This document shows, piece after piece, positions 10,244 to 18,996 of a DNA stretch of 64,000 nucleotides. Numbering within the stretch: the stretch's first letter is position 1; every line of letters starts with the position of its first letter. This DNA comes from Flagellimonas myxillae. GTDB lineage: Bacteria > Bacteroidota > Bacteroidia > Flavobacteriales > Flavobacteriaceae. Location of the stretch: the NCBI RefSeq assembly GCF_023502235.1, contig NZ_JAMFLY010000001.1, positions 310,001 through 374,000 of the forward strand, given 5' to 3'. The notes beneath the pieces are model-generated. The model saw only the letters and a program-made list of their open reading frames with translations. It had not been told where the DNA came from and did not search any database. The translations under genes and the position numbers were made by a program.

Positions 10244-10305
10244 CACCCGCCTGAATGACATTTGGTTACAGATTTCAAAAAGGCTAAACGCTCATAAAAT
10301 AAATT

Positions 10306-10377
10306 GGCCCGTTCGTCTAGGGGTTAGGACGCCAGGTTTTCATCCTGGTAACAGGGGTTCGATTCCCCTACGGGCTA
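10306..10377 (+). tRNA. tRNA-Glu (anticodon TTC), copy 1
   Basis: Complete cloverleaf: acceptor GGCCCGT pairs with ACGGGCT (first pair G-U), anticodon stem CCAGG/CCTGG around the loop TTTTCAT giving anticodon TTC, and T-arm CAGGGGTTCGATTCCCCT. The discriminator is A10377. The next bases are CTG, so the 3' CCA is not encoded and must be added enzymatically. Confidence 0.96.
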
Positions 10378-10397
10378 CTGAGTTCAATGAAAGATTG

Positions 10398-10447
10398 AAA
10401 ATGTAAAACGCTTGGTTTGATTCTTGATTTTACATTTTTTATTTTTG
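10398..10447 (+). terminator. hairpin between the two tRNA-Glu genes, with a possible -7 element
   Basis: Perfect 11-base arms AAAATGTAAAA (10398-10408) and TTTTACATTTT (10428-10438) followed by T-rich sequence form a terminator-like or processing hairpin. TATTTTTG at 10440-10447 could be a -7 promoter element for the second tRNA. Confidence 0.4.
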
Positions 10448-10455
10448 GTTGATTT

Positions 10456-10527
10456 GGCCCGTTCGTCTAGGGGTTAGGACGCCAGGTTTTCATCCTGGTA
10501 ACAGGGGTTCGATTCCCCTACGGGCTA
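10456..10527 (+). tRNA. tRNA-Glu (anticodon TTC), copy 2
   Basis: Identical over 72 bases to the copy 150 bp upstream, with anticodon TTC. Unlike copy 1, the three bases after the discriminator are CCA (10528-10530), so the 3' end is encoded in this copy. rpsT follows 86 bp later. Confidence 0.96.
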
Positions 10528-10551
10528 CCAAGAAAAATTGTAAATAATAAA

Positions 10552-10583
10552 TGAAAATTGAAAAACGGGTATGCCAATTTTCA
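10552..10583 (+). promoter_or_regulatory. hairpin in the rpsT leader
   Basis: Nine-base arms TGAAAATTG (10552-10560) and CAATTTTCA (10575-10583) with a 14-base loop lie 30 bp before the rpsT start. It may end tRNA transcription or form a leader structure in rpsT mRNA; neither is established. Confidence 0.3.
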
Positions 10584-10613
10584 ATGTTTCATTATCCATT
10601 TTAAATTTAGACA

Positions 10614-10865
10614 ATGGCAAACCATAAGTCCGCATTAAAGAGAATCAGAAGAAACGAAGCAGTTCGCTTGCGTAACAGATACCAGCACAAGACGGTTCGT
10701 AACGCTATCAAAAAGCTGAGAAATGAAGAGGATAAGAAAGCTGCTGAAACACTTCTTCCCACTGTTGTTGGAATGATTGATAAGTTGGCTAAGCGCAACA
10801 TCATCCATAACAACAAAGCGGCAAATCTTAAGAGCAAGTTGATGAGCAAGGTTGCTGCTATGTAA
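10614..10865 (+). CDS. rpsT: 30S ribosomal protein S20
   Basis: Small-subunit protein that binds 16S rRNA early in assembly. The 83-aa product starts [15 protein letters not shown] and is strongly basic and helical, as expected for S20 ([19 protein letters not shown]). A strong terminator follows 25 bp after the stop. It lies directly downstream of the two tRNA-Glu genes, a translation-related cluster together with proS. Confidence 0.97.
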   Translation: MANHKSALKRIRRNEAVRLRNRYQHKTVRNAIKKLRNEEDKKAAETLLPTVVGMIDKLAKRNIIHNNKAANLKSKLMSKVAAM

Positions 10866-10890
10866 ACCGATTCATGAAAAAGAATTAGAA

Positions 10891-10917
10891 CGCCCCTTTT
10901 TAGGGGCGTTTTTTTTG
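10891..10917 (+). terminator. rho-independent terminator after rpsT
   Basis: Stem ACGCCCC / GGGGCGT with a short TTTTTA loop, followed by a run of T. It ends rpsT before the convergent LruC gene. Confidence 0.85.
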
Positions 10918-10922
10918 TTGTT

Positions 10923-12842
10923 TTAGTTTCCTTTTAGCTTGGATTGATTCCTATAACCTGGAATGTTCTTATGCCAATCTTTTCTATTCTGTCCTCCAGA
11001 TATTGCCCACTCTTCAAAAAACAGGTACCCCTCGTTAATAGGTTCTTTTTCCAAAAGTAATGGAAAGGATTCCACTACATTAATAGCCCATGGTAGACCA
11101 TTTTCAGTAGCATAATTGCCATCGACATCTGCATTATTACCCTCTACATTGGGTTGGTTATCACCAAGGGATGTGGGTTCATGATTTGACAAATGAATTT
11201 CCTTGTCCCGTTCTCCATTAGCAACTAGAAATGGATTGAATGGTGTAGGATCTAGGATAGACTCTGTAATAGGATCGATTAAAACAATACTTACCTTATT
11301 TTCTTGATTTACGATGATGGAGTGATCATCAAATAGGGGAATTACCGAATGTGACTGCCCTAGTTCTGTTCCATTGCTATCCAGACTAAATACACTACGT
11401 TCCAAAAGTTGTCCTGAAATGGAAGCAACATTGTTTGGGTTGAGCCCTTTGATCTCAAATGCCAGGCTATTTACAAAACCAGCACCGTCTGAAGTTACCA
11501 TGTAATCTATATCTATGGCTACAACCTCATTGGAGGCATTGAAGAATTTGGTAATGGAATAATCAATAGAGGTATCATTAAAATCCCAATCACCTCTAAA
11601 TGGCCATAAATCTTCAAATACCAAAGAGGCCCTTGTACTGGCTGAAGGATAGGTTAGGGTAAAAGCCCTTGTGGCATCATTAGGAAACTCATCTACAGAA
11701 TCAACTGCCCCATCTCCATCCTGGTCATTGCATAGTTCCACCTCTGAAAAAGTGAACCAATTGGAATCATTTTGAATATTGGACCCAGGTTCATCGATTC
11801 TTCTCCAGACAATTTTATCAAATGATCCACTTGTAGCTGAAATAAGTATGGTGCCATAACCATCACGGTAGTACCTTGCCCTTGATCCAGGATTTAGGTC
11901 TCTTAAAATTCGCTCGTTTTCGTCATATGTCAATTCACTTCCACCAGATAATAAGGTTTCGGTATGTTGGTTTCCAACAAACTGATATCGAGAAACATCC
12001 ACACTTCTAACGTGCATCAACACATGCTGTATTGGTGCTTCAAAATCCATTTCAAATTCAACATAGCCATCGGGGTCGTTGTTGGTGTCGATTTTGGAAT
12101 TGATCCAAAAAATAAATCCATTAAAGGTGAAAATAGGAGTGGAAAACCATCCTCCAGCTAAAGAAAATCTGTTTTTGAATTCGGCTCCATTAAAATCGGT
12201 TGCGGTGATAATCGCCGTCACATTGTTTTTGGGAAATTGAATATTGGATAAGGTATGCAACCCTGCGCCATTGGTGTCTATAGTGTTGCCAAGTTGGACG
12301 TAGAATTTTTGACCATAAACGTTGGAACAATCCGTATTTATTTTGGATTGGGAAAGTGGCGAACTGTTTTTTCCATGCTTTCCAATTATACCATTAAAGC
12401 TATAGGAGACTGAATTTTGAATTATTCGTATAGCTATATCATCTACTGAGGAATTGGATTTTCTAACCAAGAACAATTCGTCAACATAGGAAGGTACCGC
12501 AACACTTTCCAGGATTGAACCATTGTATGGCTCGCGTTCCAATAGTTTTTGGGGTAAGGGCCCGGAGACACTATCAAGGTTTTCGGTTAAATCGTCACTT
12601 AAAGGGTAAACTTCATAAACAACATTTGGTGTATTGTCCGAAATATTGATGGACACCACTTGTTCCGTTTTAAAATCAAAATTTTCAGGAAATTTCAATT
12701 CGGTCAATACGGGGTCTTCTACCAATGTTGAATCCCTAGCAAGAGATTCAAGGTACTTGTCATATTTCTGCTTAAGACAACTTTGGTTGAGCAGACCTAC
12801 CAACAAAATGAGTGTTATATATTGAAATTTGAGCTTTTTCAT
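10923..12842 (-). CDS. LruC domain-containing lipoprotein (copy 1)
   Basis: A 639-aa envelope lipoprotein with lipobox Cys22 (LLNQSC). After a conserved N-terminal module (FPENFDFKTEQVVSINISDN, VPSYVDELFLVRK) come a beta-rich central domain, an Asp-rich calcium-binding-like segment (DQDGDGAVDSVDEFPNDATR) and a C-terminal LruC domain of roughly 230 residues beginning FEDLWPFRGDWDFNDTSIDY. LruC is named after a Leptospira surface lipoprotein; its function is unknown. The gene at 13013-15061 on the same strand shares both ends but has a different middle. A TTTATCGATAAA palindrome lies 50 bp upstream of the start. Confidence 0.87.
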   Translation of the reverse strand: MKKLKFQYITLILLVGLLNQSCLKQKYDKYLESLARDSTLVEDPVLTELKFPENFDFKTEQVVSINISDNTPNVVYEVYPLSDDLTENLDSVSGPLPQKLLEREPYNGSILESVAVPSYVDELFLVRKSNSSVDDIAIRIIQNSVSYSFNGIIGKHGKNSSPLSQSKINTDCSNVYGQKFYVQLGNTIDTNGAGLHTLSNIQFPKNNVTAIITATDFNGAEFKNRFSLAGGWFSTPIFTFNGFIFWINSKIDTNNDPDGYVEFEMDFEAPIQHVLMHVRSVDVSRYQFVGNQHTETLLSGGSELTYDENERILRDLNPGSRARYYRDGYGTILISATSGSFDKIVWRRIDEPGSNIQNDSNWFTFSEVELCNDQDGDGAVDSVDEFPNDATRAFTLTYPSASTRASLVFEDLWPFRGDWDFNDTSIDYSITKFFNASNEVVAIDIDYMVTSDGAGFVNSLAFEIKGLNPNNVASISGQLLERSVFSLDSNGTELGQSHSVIPLFDDHSIIVNQENKVSIVLIDPITESILDPTPFNPFLVANGERDKEIHLSNHEPTSLGDNQPNVEGNNADVDGNYATENGLPWAINVVESFPLLLEKEPINEGYLFFEEWAISGGQNRKDWHKNIPGYRNQSKLKGN

Positions 12843-12891
12843 CCATTATACCATTCCCTAAATGAACGAAAAAACCTACAAAATCATTGAT

Positions 12892-12903
12892 TTTATCGAT
12901 AAA
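12892..12903. promoter_or_regulatory. palindrome TTTATCGATAAA upstream of LruC copy 1
   Basis: Perfect 12-bp palindrome 50 bp upstream of the start codon, inside a block (about 12862-12950) that is recognisably similar to 15211-15298 upstream of LruC copy 2. It is a candidate regulator site, inferred from recurrence. Confidence 0.45.
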
Positions 12904-13012
12904 CTACCGCCCTAAGTTGTAAAACCCTTGAAAAGTGTTGTGAGCAAAATGTTTTGAGAATTTGATTTGCTTGCCTTCATGATTTTCACAGGGTTTTTAC
13001 CCCAGCATAGGA

Positions 13013-15061
13013 TCAATCCTTAAGCTGGGATTCATTTCTATAACCGGTTGAATCCTTATACCAATCTTGGAATAGCGTGCCCCCCGAGGTAGCCCATTGG
13101 TTAAAGTAATTATAGGCTTGGTTAACCGGGATATTTTCCTTCGGAGGCTTAAAATTATGTACAATGTTAATGGCCCATGGCAGTCCAGAATCGGTCTTGT
13201 AATTTCCGTCCAAATCTTGGTTCACACCTCCTACAGAGGTATCGTTTACACCCAAACTCGTTCTAAACCTATTGGGTAAATGAATTTCCCTACCTCTATC
13301 CTTGGCAACGATCAAAAATGGGTTGAACGGGGCAATACCCAATTGGTTTGTTGTGATGGGCGTAGTAAAATCGATGGTAACGGTACTTGGAATATTCAAC
13401 ATGGTTTCGTTATTATCAAATAATATTACCACTGCTCTGTCCTGACCCTGCTCCAATCCATTTTCGGCCACATTAATGTAACCCTCGGTTAAGACGGTTC
13501 CGGTTACGGACTCCACAAGACTTGGGGGAATACTCTCGAACTCGATGCCAAAAGCGTTGGTCAAACCGGCACCATCGGAGGTCACCTCAAAGTGGATGTC
13601 CAATTGGACTACCATATTATCGGCATTTAGAACAGCTACAAATCGGTAGTTGACAGCTGTATCGTTAAAGTCGTAATCTCCCATAAAGGGCCAAAGGTCT
13701 TCAAAAGCCACGGTTCCCCAACCATACTTACTGGGGGTGAACTGCTCAAAGGCCTTCTCGGCGTCATCCGGGAATTCGTCATTGCTATCGGTAATTCCAT
13801 CCCCGTCTGTGTCTGGATCAACCGTCACTTCATCAAAAACCCTAAAAGTGGTCAAATCATTGATGGCACGGCCAAAGCTTACTCCTGAAGTGGAATTGGG
13901 CCCATAGCGATATTCCCAACCCCCAGTTTGCGTGTCCATAACAATGAGGTTACTGTTGCTACCATTATCAGCCAGCCACAATTCGTCATTGGAGTCAAAA
14001 GTCATCGATGTTGGTGAAAAGGGTAGGTCTTCCCCACTTATTCTAATGGCGTCATAACCACCACTTCCATTGGTATCCAAGCGATAAAGCCCTGAAAAAG
14101 AGCATAAAAATAAGGTGCCGTCAGGGGCAAATGCCAAATCCCCGCCATTCTTTTTGTGCAAACCAACGATATCCCAATTGGACAATACATTAGCCGTCTG
14201 CGGGTCTATGGAATATAGCTTGTTCCCGGTGGAAAAATACAGTAAACCGTCATTTTTATTGTAGTCCAATCGAGGCCCACCCATGCCCAGGTTACCAACG
14301 GTCACCCATGAATCGGTGGCCATGTCATACTTCATTAAGGGATGCGGATTACTTCTTCCCACGGAATACAACAGCCTATTGTCTTGATCAATGGCAGCTG
14401 TCCAACTACCCATGGGCATGTCCGAAATAAAACTGTAAGCCCCTGAGATCGGATCAATCTGAAACATTTCGCCACTGCCGTTAACACAGTAAAGAAAATC
14501 ATCGACCATAGCTTTTCGGGTGGATGCGCTTTTTCCGTTATCGGGGATATGGGTATGTGTTATACTGTTTCCTGTAATATCAAGAATGGTTGAAGAAAAC
14601 TTAAACCCCTCTTTTCTTCTTAGATACAGCTTTTCGATATAGCTGGGAATCGAAAACGTTTTTTCTAAGCTACCTCCAGATGGAATACCACTAAAGATCA
14701 GATGGTTGAGATTATCCACAGAAACCTCACGACCTGTTTCCTCCTCTTCCTCTTCGTTCAGGTATACGATTTCCTCCCCAAGGATTACTTCCTGGTTGTA
14801 GGCATAAACATGGTATTTTACATTGGGGGTGTTGTCGTTGATAACCAAGCTGATTTCTCTTTCGGTATCGAAATCAAAATCTACTGGGATGTTCAATTCT
14901 GTAATTTCAAGTTCCTCAACAGGCACTTCAATGGGTGTTTCTGGTTCTCCTGTTTCAGGATTTGGGTCGATAGGACTGTCCAAACTATCCTTTACACAGG
15001 AAGAAAAAGTACAAATACAAAAAATGCCAAGGGCAGAAAACAAGATTTGGGGCGCTTTCAT
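13013..15061 (-). CDS. LruC domain-containing lipoprotein with beta-propeller-like insert (copy 2)
   Basis: A 682-aa paralogue of the downstream LruC gene, with lipobox Cys22 (TFSSCVK). The N-terminal module matches copy 1 (DFDFDTEREISLVINDNTPN, IPSYIEKLYLRRK). The centre, roughly residues 180-400, instead resembles a beta-propeller with repeated blades (LYCVNGSGEMFQIDPISGAY, LLYSVGRSNPHPLMKYDMAT, LYFSTGNKLYSIDPQT, ELWLADNGSNSNLIVMD). An Asp-rich segment (DPDTDGDGITDSNDEFPDDA) leads into the LruC domain (AFEDLWPFMGDYDFNDTAVN). A surface adhesion or binding role is plausible, not shown. It is probably transcribed separately, as 237 bp with repeated ATCGAT motifs separate it from the upstream gene. 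Confidence 0.87.
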   Translation of the reverse strand: MKAPQILFSALGIFCICTFSSCVKDSLDSPIDPNPETGEPETPIEVPVEELEITELNIPVDFDFDTEREISLVINDNTPNVKYHVYAYNQEVILGEEIVYLNEEEEEETGREVSVDNLNHLIFSGIPSGGSLEKTFSIPSYIEKLYLRRKEGFKFSSTILDITGNSITHTHIPDNGKSASTRKAMVDDFLYCVNGSGEMFQIDPISGAYSFISDMPMGSWTAAIDQDNRLLYSVGRSNPHPLMKYDMATDSWVTVGNLGMGGPRLDYNKNDGLLYFSTGNKLYSIDPQTANVLSNWDIVGLHKKNGGDLAFAPDGTLFLCSFSGLYRLDTNGSGGYDAIRISGEDLPFSPTSMTFDSNDELWLADNGSNSNLIVMDTQTGGWEYRYGPNSTSGVSFGRAINDLTTFRVFDEVTVDPDTDGDGITDSNDEFPDDAEKAFEQFTPSKYGWGTVAFEDLWPFMGDYDFNDTAVNYRFVAVLNADNMVVQLDIHFEVTSDGAGLTNAFGIEFESIPPSLVESVTGTVLTEGYINVAENGLEQGQDRAVVILFDNNETMLNIPSTVTIDFTTPITTNQLGIAPFNPFLIVAKDRGREIHLPNRFRTSLGVNDTSVGGVNQDLDGNYKTDSGLPWAINIVHNFKPPKENIPVNQAYNYFNQWATSGGTLFQDWYKDSTGYRNESQLKD

Positions 15062-15154
15062 AGCTTCTGATTTTACTATTTATTTAGTGCAATTTTCTTC
15101 TAAACTAGTTGTTGGTTCCCTTTTTAAGCCTGCGTTTTAGTTGGTTCGCAATCT

Positions 15155-15187
15155 GCTATCGATAAATGGTATGGTTTTATCGATGAA
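15155..15187. promoter_or_regulatory. paired TATCGATAAA / TTTATCGATGAA motifs upstream of LruC copy 2
   Basis: Nine-base inverted arms ATCGATAAA (15158-15166) and TTTATCGAT (15176-15184) with a 9-base spacer lie about 95-125 bp upstream of the LruC copy 2 start. Each arm is a near-copy of the TTTATCGATAAA palindrome found at 4095 and 12892. Confidence 0.45.
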
Positions 15188-15210
15188 TGATTTGAGGGGC
15201 CAAAACCATA

Positions 15211-15298
15211 GAATTGAACGAAAAAACCTACAAAACTGTATATTTTATCGATGAACGGTCGTTAGAAGTTCCGAAAGCCGTGAAAAATGTTGTGAAAA
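15211..15298. repeat. upstream block shared by the two LruC genes (includes TTTATCGATGAA at 15244)
   Basis: About 85 bp align with 12862-12950: both begin GAACGAAAAAACCTACAAAA, continue into TTTTATCGAT, and end in a similar AAAAnTGTTGTGA stretch. The block contains TTTATCGATGAA at 15244-15255. It looks like an ancestral promoter duplicated with the gene. Confidence 0.6.
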
Positions 15299-15988
15299 TT
15301 ACCTGAACGCTTGGCGCTTGCCCATGAGGAATCCAATGATAAACAAGATATACATAATAACGATGAAGCCCATTAGCCAATCGTGCAGTTGAAATCTGGC
15401 GTAGAAGCCAGGGGCATCGTAGGCGGCAATAAAAACAAAGGGGAAGAAAATATGGAAGATGGCCAATCCCAAACTGATCCAAAACAGGAGATTTCGTTTT
15501 TGGGGATATGGATTGTCCTCTGTCTTTTTCTCTTTGAAGTACATCCAAATACAAAAGAGCAATACCATCGAAGCTACGAGGTCGGCATAATATAGCCCTG
15601 TATGGAAGGGGTCCTGGAAAAACAGGCTTACCAAATAGCTTATGAGGCTAAAAAGAGCTGCATATTTTAGCCATTTTTTATGTGTATTGTTTTTTAGTAC
15701 AACCCAGTAGATGTAATAAAAGAAAGCGAAGGACACCACGGAATAGATGTTGTAGATAATCACATTATGCCAGGTATACCGGGAATCCGAAAAAAACTGA
15801 AACTCCTCATAATTCTTAACAAAATACCCGAGTAGCTCTGTTAAAAAGGTGTACATGATAAAGATGGGGAAAAACCTAAGAACAGTGTCAAAATATGACC
15901 TGTACCGATACATGGCCACAAACCATGTTATCAGGTACAGGACTATATTGTAGCTATCCTCCAGGAAATGTTGGAATTCTTCGATCAT
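15299..15988 (-). CDS. hypothetical integral membrane protein (about seven helices)
   Basis: A 229-aa protein of unknown function with about seven hydrophobic helices (for example NIVLYLITWFVAMY, FFPIFIMYTFLTELLGYF, LLFWISLGLAIFHIFFPFVF, WLMGFIVIMYILFIIGFLMG) and short loops, so it is an inner-membrane protein. It resembles the membrane halves of some flavobacterial sensor proteins but has no kinase or output domain. It begins 4 bp after the stop of the lipoprotein gene on the same strand, so the two are co-transcribed. No terminator is evident before the LruC copy 2 promoter region. Confidence 0.7.
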   Translation of the reverse strand: MIEEFQHFLEDSYNIVLYLITWFVAMYRYRSYFDTVLRFFPIFIMYTFLTELLGYFVKNYEEFQFFSDSRYTWHNVIIYNIYSVVSFAFFYYIYWVVLKNNTHKKWLKYAALFSLISYLVSLFFQDPFHTGLYYADLVASMVLLFCIWMYFKEKKTEDNPYPQKRNLLFWISLGLAIFHIFFPFVFIAAYDAPGFYARFQLHDWLMGFIVIMYILFIIGFLMGKRQAFR

Positions 15989-15992
15989 CCCA

Positions 15993-16652
15993 CTAGAAAT
16001 CAGGATTTGGCGGTGGACCTGACTGTCCTCTGTTCAGATTTAAACTTCCTCCACCTTGGAGTGCTGCCGGTGAAAAGTTTGGCGCAAAACTTGCATAAGC
16101 TTTTTGCTTTTCGGTAGTGCTTCCCATTCCTTTGGCGCCAACCGCGTCCTTGATCAATTTGGCTTTCCCATCTGCTCCAATGTAGAAACCGTAATCCTGA
16201 CCGTCAACCTTCATGGTGGGAACAATAAAGATGGAATTTTGTCTAGGGTGCACTATTTTTTTGCCATTAGGAAAATCTTCTTTATCCGGGTAGTTGGCAA
16301 AGTAAAGCCTAAGCGAAGAAATGTCGACTTCTGCGGATTTCGCCTCTTGTTCTATATAGGCCATATATTGTTGGATGGTTGCATAGTCAAAAGAACTAAA
16401 CCTGGCCGCCTCAAAACCCTCTCCGCGTTGTACTTCATAATCCTGAATGATTCCAGCGCGGTTTTCGGTATAATTATCATAAAGGGATTTGGATTCTTCC
16501 AGCGAAATAATGCCTTCCGGTGGTTTCACCATTTCCTGCGTTTCTGCTGGAGCTGGTTCCGTTTCTTGCTGTTTCTTTTGTTGTTGACATGAGGCCAGAA
16601 TCAAAAAGACAAGGGCCATTAATGGAATGGTTACTTTTTTGGTGTTTTTCAT
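15993..16652 (-). CDS. hypothetical lipoprotein
   Basis: A 219-aa lipoprotein of unknown function. The signal MKNTKKVTIPLMALVFLILA ends at Cys22 (LASCQQQ), followed by a Gln/Glu/Pro-rich linker and a soluble domain with LEESKSLYDNYTENRAG, MAYIEQEAKSAEVD and LRLYFANYPDK, the last part typical of a conserved Bacteroidota family of unknown role. The tail is Gly/Asn/Pro-rich. The frame is open 25 codons further to 16727, but the ATG at 16652 gives the lipoprotein signal. It forms a tight pair with the seven-helix protein gene (4-bp gap). Confidence 0.72.
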   Translation of the reverse strand: MKNTKKVTIPLMALVFLILASCQQQKKQQETEPAPAETQEMVKPPEGIISLEESKSLYDNYTENRAGIIQDYEVQRGEGFEAARFSSFDYATIQQYMAYIEQEAKSAEVDISSLRLYFANYPDKEDFPNGKKIVHPRQNSIFIVPTMKVDGQDYGFYIGADGKAKLIKDAVGAKGMGSTTEKQKAYASFAPNFSPAALQGGGSLNLNRGQSGPPPNPDF

Positions 16653-16724
16653 TTGTAAGGATTTTAAGTATTCATAGTATGGGGAAACTTTACTAAAGAT
16701 ATGTTTTTTCCCTAAATGAAATAA

Positions 16725-16754
16725 CAAAAAAACCTTTGGGACTTCCCAAAGGTT
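16725..16754 (-). terminator. rho-independent terminator after rho
   Basis: Perfect 11-base stem AACCTTTGGGA (16731-16741) / TCCCAAAGGTT (16744-16754) with a run of T on the leftward-transcribed strand. It lies 38 bp after the rho stop. Confidence 0.85.
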
Positions 16755-16791
16755 CTTTAATATGTTGTGGAATAAATTGTGCTTGTGAACC

Positions 16792-18363
16792 TTATTCGTT
16801 CATGGTCAACAAAAACTCCTCGTTGTTTTTGGTTTGTTTAATGCGCTGCTCCATGAACTCCATGGCCTCAACCGGATTCATATCCGCAAGGTACTTGCGC
16901 ATGATCCACATACGTTGGATTGTTGTCTCGTCCAACAATAGATCGTCTCTACGGGTGGAGGAAGTAACTAAATCAATGGCAGGGAAAATTCTTCTGTTGG
17001 AAATTCTTCTATCCAATTGAAGCTCCATGTTACCGGTACCTTTAAATTCTTCAAAAATCACCTCGTCCATTTTAGAGCCTGTCTCTGTCAGTGCGGTGGC
17101 AATAATGGAAAGCGAACCTCCATTTTCAATATTCCTGGCCGCCCCAAAGAATCTTTTGGGCTTGTGCAAGGCGTTGGCGTCCACACCTCCACTTAATACC
17201 TTTCCTGAGGCAGGTTGAACGGTGTTATAGGCTCTTGCAAGACGGGTAATGGAATCCAGAAGAATCACTACATCGTGTCCGCATTCCACCAAACGCTTGG
17301 CTTTTTCCAATACAATATTGGCGACCCGAACGTGCTCCGTGGCTTCCTTGTCAAAGGTGGACGCTACCACTTCGCCACGAACGTTACGTTGCATATCGGT
17401 AACTTCCTCCGGGCGCTCATCGATCAAAAGAATAATTTGGTATACCTCGGGATGGTTGGCTGCAATCGCATTCGCAATATCCTTGAGCAACATGGTTTTA
17501 CCCGTTTTGGGCTGGGAAACAATCATTCCCCTTTGGCCTTTTCCTATTGGCGAGAACAAATCCATGATCCTGGTGGACAAGGTGCTCTGCCGTTCGGCCA
17601 ATTTAAACTTCTCCTTGGGGAAAAGTGGTGTTAGGTGTTCAAAGGAAACACGGTCCCGGACCACTTGTGGATCCAAACCGTTTATTTTGGTAACCTTGAT
17701 AAGCGGGAAGTACTTTTCACCTTCCTTGGGAGGTCTTACATTTCCGAGTACAGTATCACCAGTTTTTAGACCGAACAATCGGATCTGTGATTGGGATACA
17801 TAAATATCGTCAGGGGAGGATAGGTAATTATAGTCGGAAGAGCGCAAAAAGCCATATCCGTCCTGCATAATATCCAAAACTCCTTCACTTTCTATTATGC
17901 TGTCAAACTCAAATTCCGGCTCCTTGTATCTGTTTTTCAGGTCCTTGTCAAAATTGCTGCTCTTCTTTTCTTGACCGTTCCTGTGGTGCTGGTTGTTCTT
18001 TTTGTGCTGATTTTTTTGGTGGGCGTGCTGCTTCTGATGCTCTTTTTTGGGAACTGGGTTTTCAGCGGTTTCAGCAGGCTCCTTGATTTCTTTTTCGGCC
18101 GGAGCTTCCTTAGTGGCTACGGCTACCTCTTTTTGCTCTTTTTGAGGTCGTGGCATTCTAGCCCTTTTGGGTTTCTGGGGAGTGTTTTCCTTGGCTGGTG
18201 CGGCTTTTTCCTTTACCGCCTGTGGGTTGGATGCCTGTACATCCAAAATCTGGTAGACCAAGTCCAGTTTTTTTAAGGTCTTGAATTTAGGGACATTAAG
18301 TCCTTTTGCAATTTCTTGCAATTCAGGAAGCTTTTTAGCTTTTAGATCTGAAATCTCGAACAT
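16792..18363 (-). CDS. rho: transcription termination factor Rho
   Basis: RNA-dependent ATPase that terminates transcription; works as a cytoplasmic hexamer. The 523-aa product has the N-terminal helical Rho domain ([20 protein letters not shown]), a long charged, Lys/Gln/His/Pro-rich insertion (roughly residues 55-145) typical of Bacteroidota Rho, the cold-shock-like RNA-binding domain ([20 protein letters not shown]), and the ATPase core with Walker A in [11 protein letters not shown] and Walker B in [16 protein letters not shown]. The Q-loop region [20 protein letters not shown] is intact. It is followed by a strong hairpin. Confidence 0.97.
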   Translation of the reverse strand: MFEISDLKAKKLPELQEIAKGLNVPKFKTLKKLDLVYQILDVQASNPQAVKEKAAPAKENTPQKPKRARMPRPQKEQKEVAVATKEAPAEKEIKEPAETAENPVPKKEHQKQHAHQKNQHKKNNQHHRNGQEKKSSNFDKDLKNRYKEPEFEFDSIIESEGVLDIMQDGYGFLRSSDYNYLSSPDDIYVSQSQIRLFGLKTGDTVLGNVRPPKEGEKYFPLIKVTKINGLDPQVVRDRVSFEHLTPLFPKEKFKLAERQSTLSTRIMDLFSPIGKGQRGMIVSQPKTGKTMLLKDIANAIAANHPEVYQIILLIDERPEEVTDMQRNVRGEVVASTFDKEATEHVRVANIVLEKAKRLVECGHDVVILLDSITRLARAYNTVQPASGKVLSGGVDANALHKPKRFFGAARNIENGGSLSIIATALTETGSKMDEVIFEEFKGTGNMELQLDRRISNRRIFPAIDLVTSSTRRDDLLLDETTIQRMWIMRKYLADMNPVEAMEFMEQRIKQTKNNEEFLLTMNE

Positions 18364-18526
18364 TAAATAATGAATAAATTAAACTTGTCTAACGTAAATA
18401 ATCTTGAAGTAAAAGTTATTGGGGTACTACGATAGGAAAGAATCCTGGGGCGAGTGCTTTGCTAATAACGACACAATAATACAAATTATTTTTCAACATA
18501 ACAGCGTCTTTTACCGAAAAGACACC

Positions 18527-18534
18527 TATTTTTG
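18527..18534 (+). promoter_or_regulatory. -7 element TATTTTTG for the DUF4293 gene
   Basis: Matches TAnnTTTG, 23 bp upstream of the chosen ATG. No TTG is seen at the usual -33 spacing, so support is partial. Confidence 0.35.
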
Positions 18535-18556
18535 CCTTCCGAAATCGATTTGGGCA

Positions 18557-18967
18557 ATGATTCAAAGAATTCAGACATTTTTTTTGGTCTTGGTGGCACT
18601 AATTGCGGGAGTACTTCCGTTATTGGTACACTTGTGGCTCGATGAAAATGGAGCTGAGGTTTTTGCCAAAAATATCCTTTGGATCAGCTTGGCTCTTTAT
18701 GCTTCGGCTTTACTGGCCTTGGTATCGATTTTTATGTATAAGAACAGACAAAATCAATTTGTTGTGAACAGATTGAATATGATATTGAACCTTTTTTTAC
18801 TAGGATTTTTCGTTTACCGATCGCTAAACTTATCCGGAGAAACCATGGTTTCTGAGAAGGGTATTGGGATGCTGATTCCTGTATTTTCTATCGTTTTTCT
18901 GGTTCTGGCCAACAGAGCTATCAAAAAGGATGAAGATCTTGTAAAATCTGTTGATCGCTTACGTTAA
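18557..18967 (+). CDS. DUF4293 family membrane protein
   Basis: A 136-aa inner-membrane protein with four hydrophobic helices (FFLVLVALIAGVLPLLVHLW, NILWISLALYASALLALVSI, LNMILNLFLLGFFVYRSL, GMLIPVFSIVFLVLANRAI) and a short basic tail, matching the DUF4293 family common next to rho in Flavobacteriia. The function is unknown. The frame is open upstream to 18419, but the preceding codons cover the promoter region and are not membrane-like; the ATG at 18557 (MIQRIQTFF) is the family start. A terminator follows. Confidence 0.85.
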   Translation: MIQRIQTFFLVLVALIAGVLPLLVHLWLDENGAEVFAKNILWISLALYASALLALVSIFMYKNRQNQFVVNRLNMILNLFLLGFFVYRSLNLSGETMVSEKGIGMLIPVFSIVFLVLANRAIKKDEDLVKSVDRLR

Positions 18968-18996
18968 ACCTAACATCTTAGTAGTATTAGTGCGAG

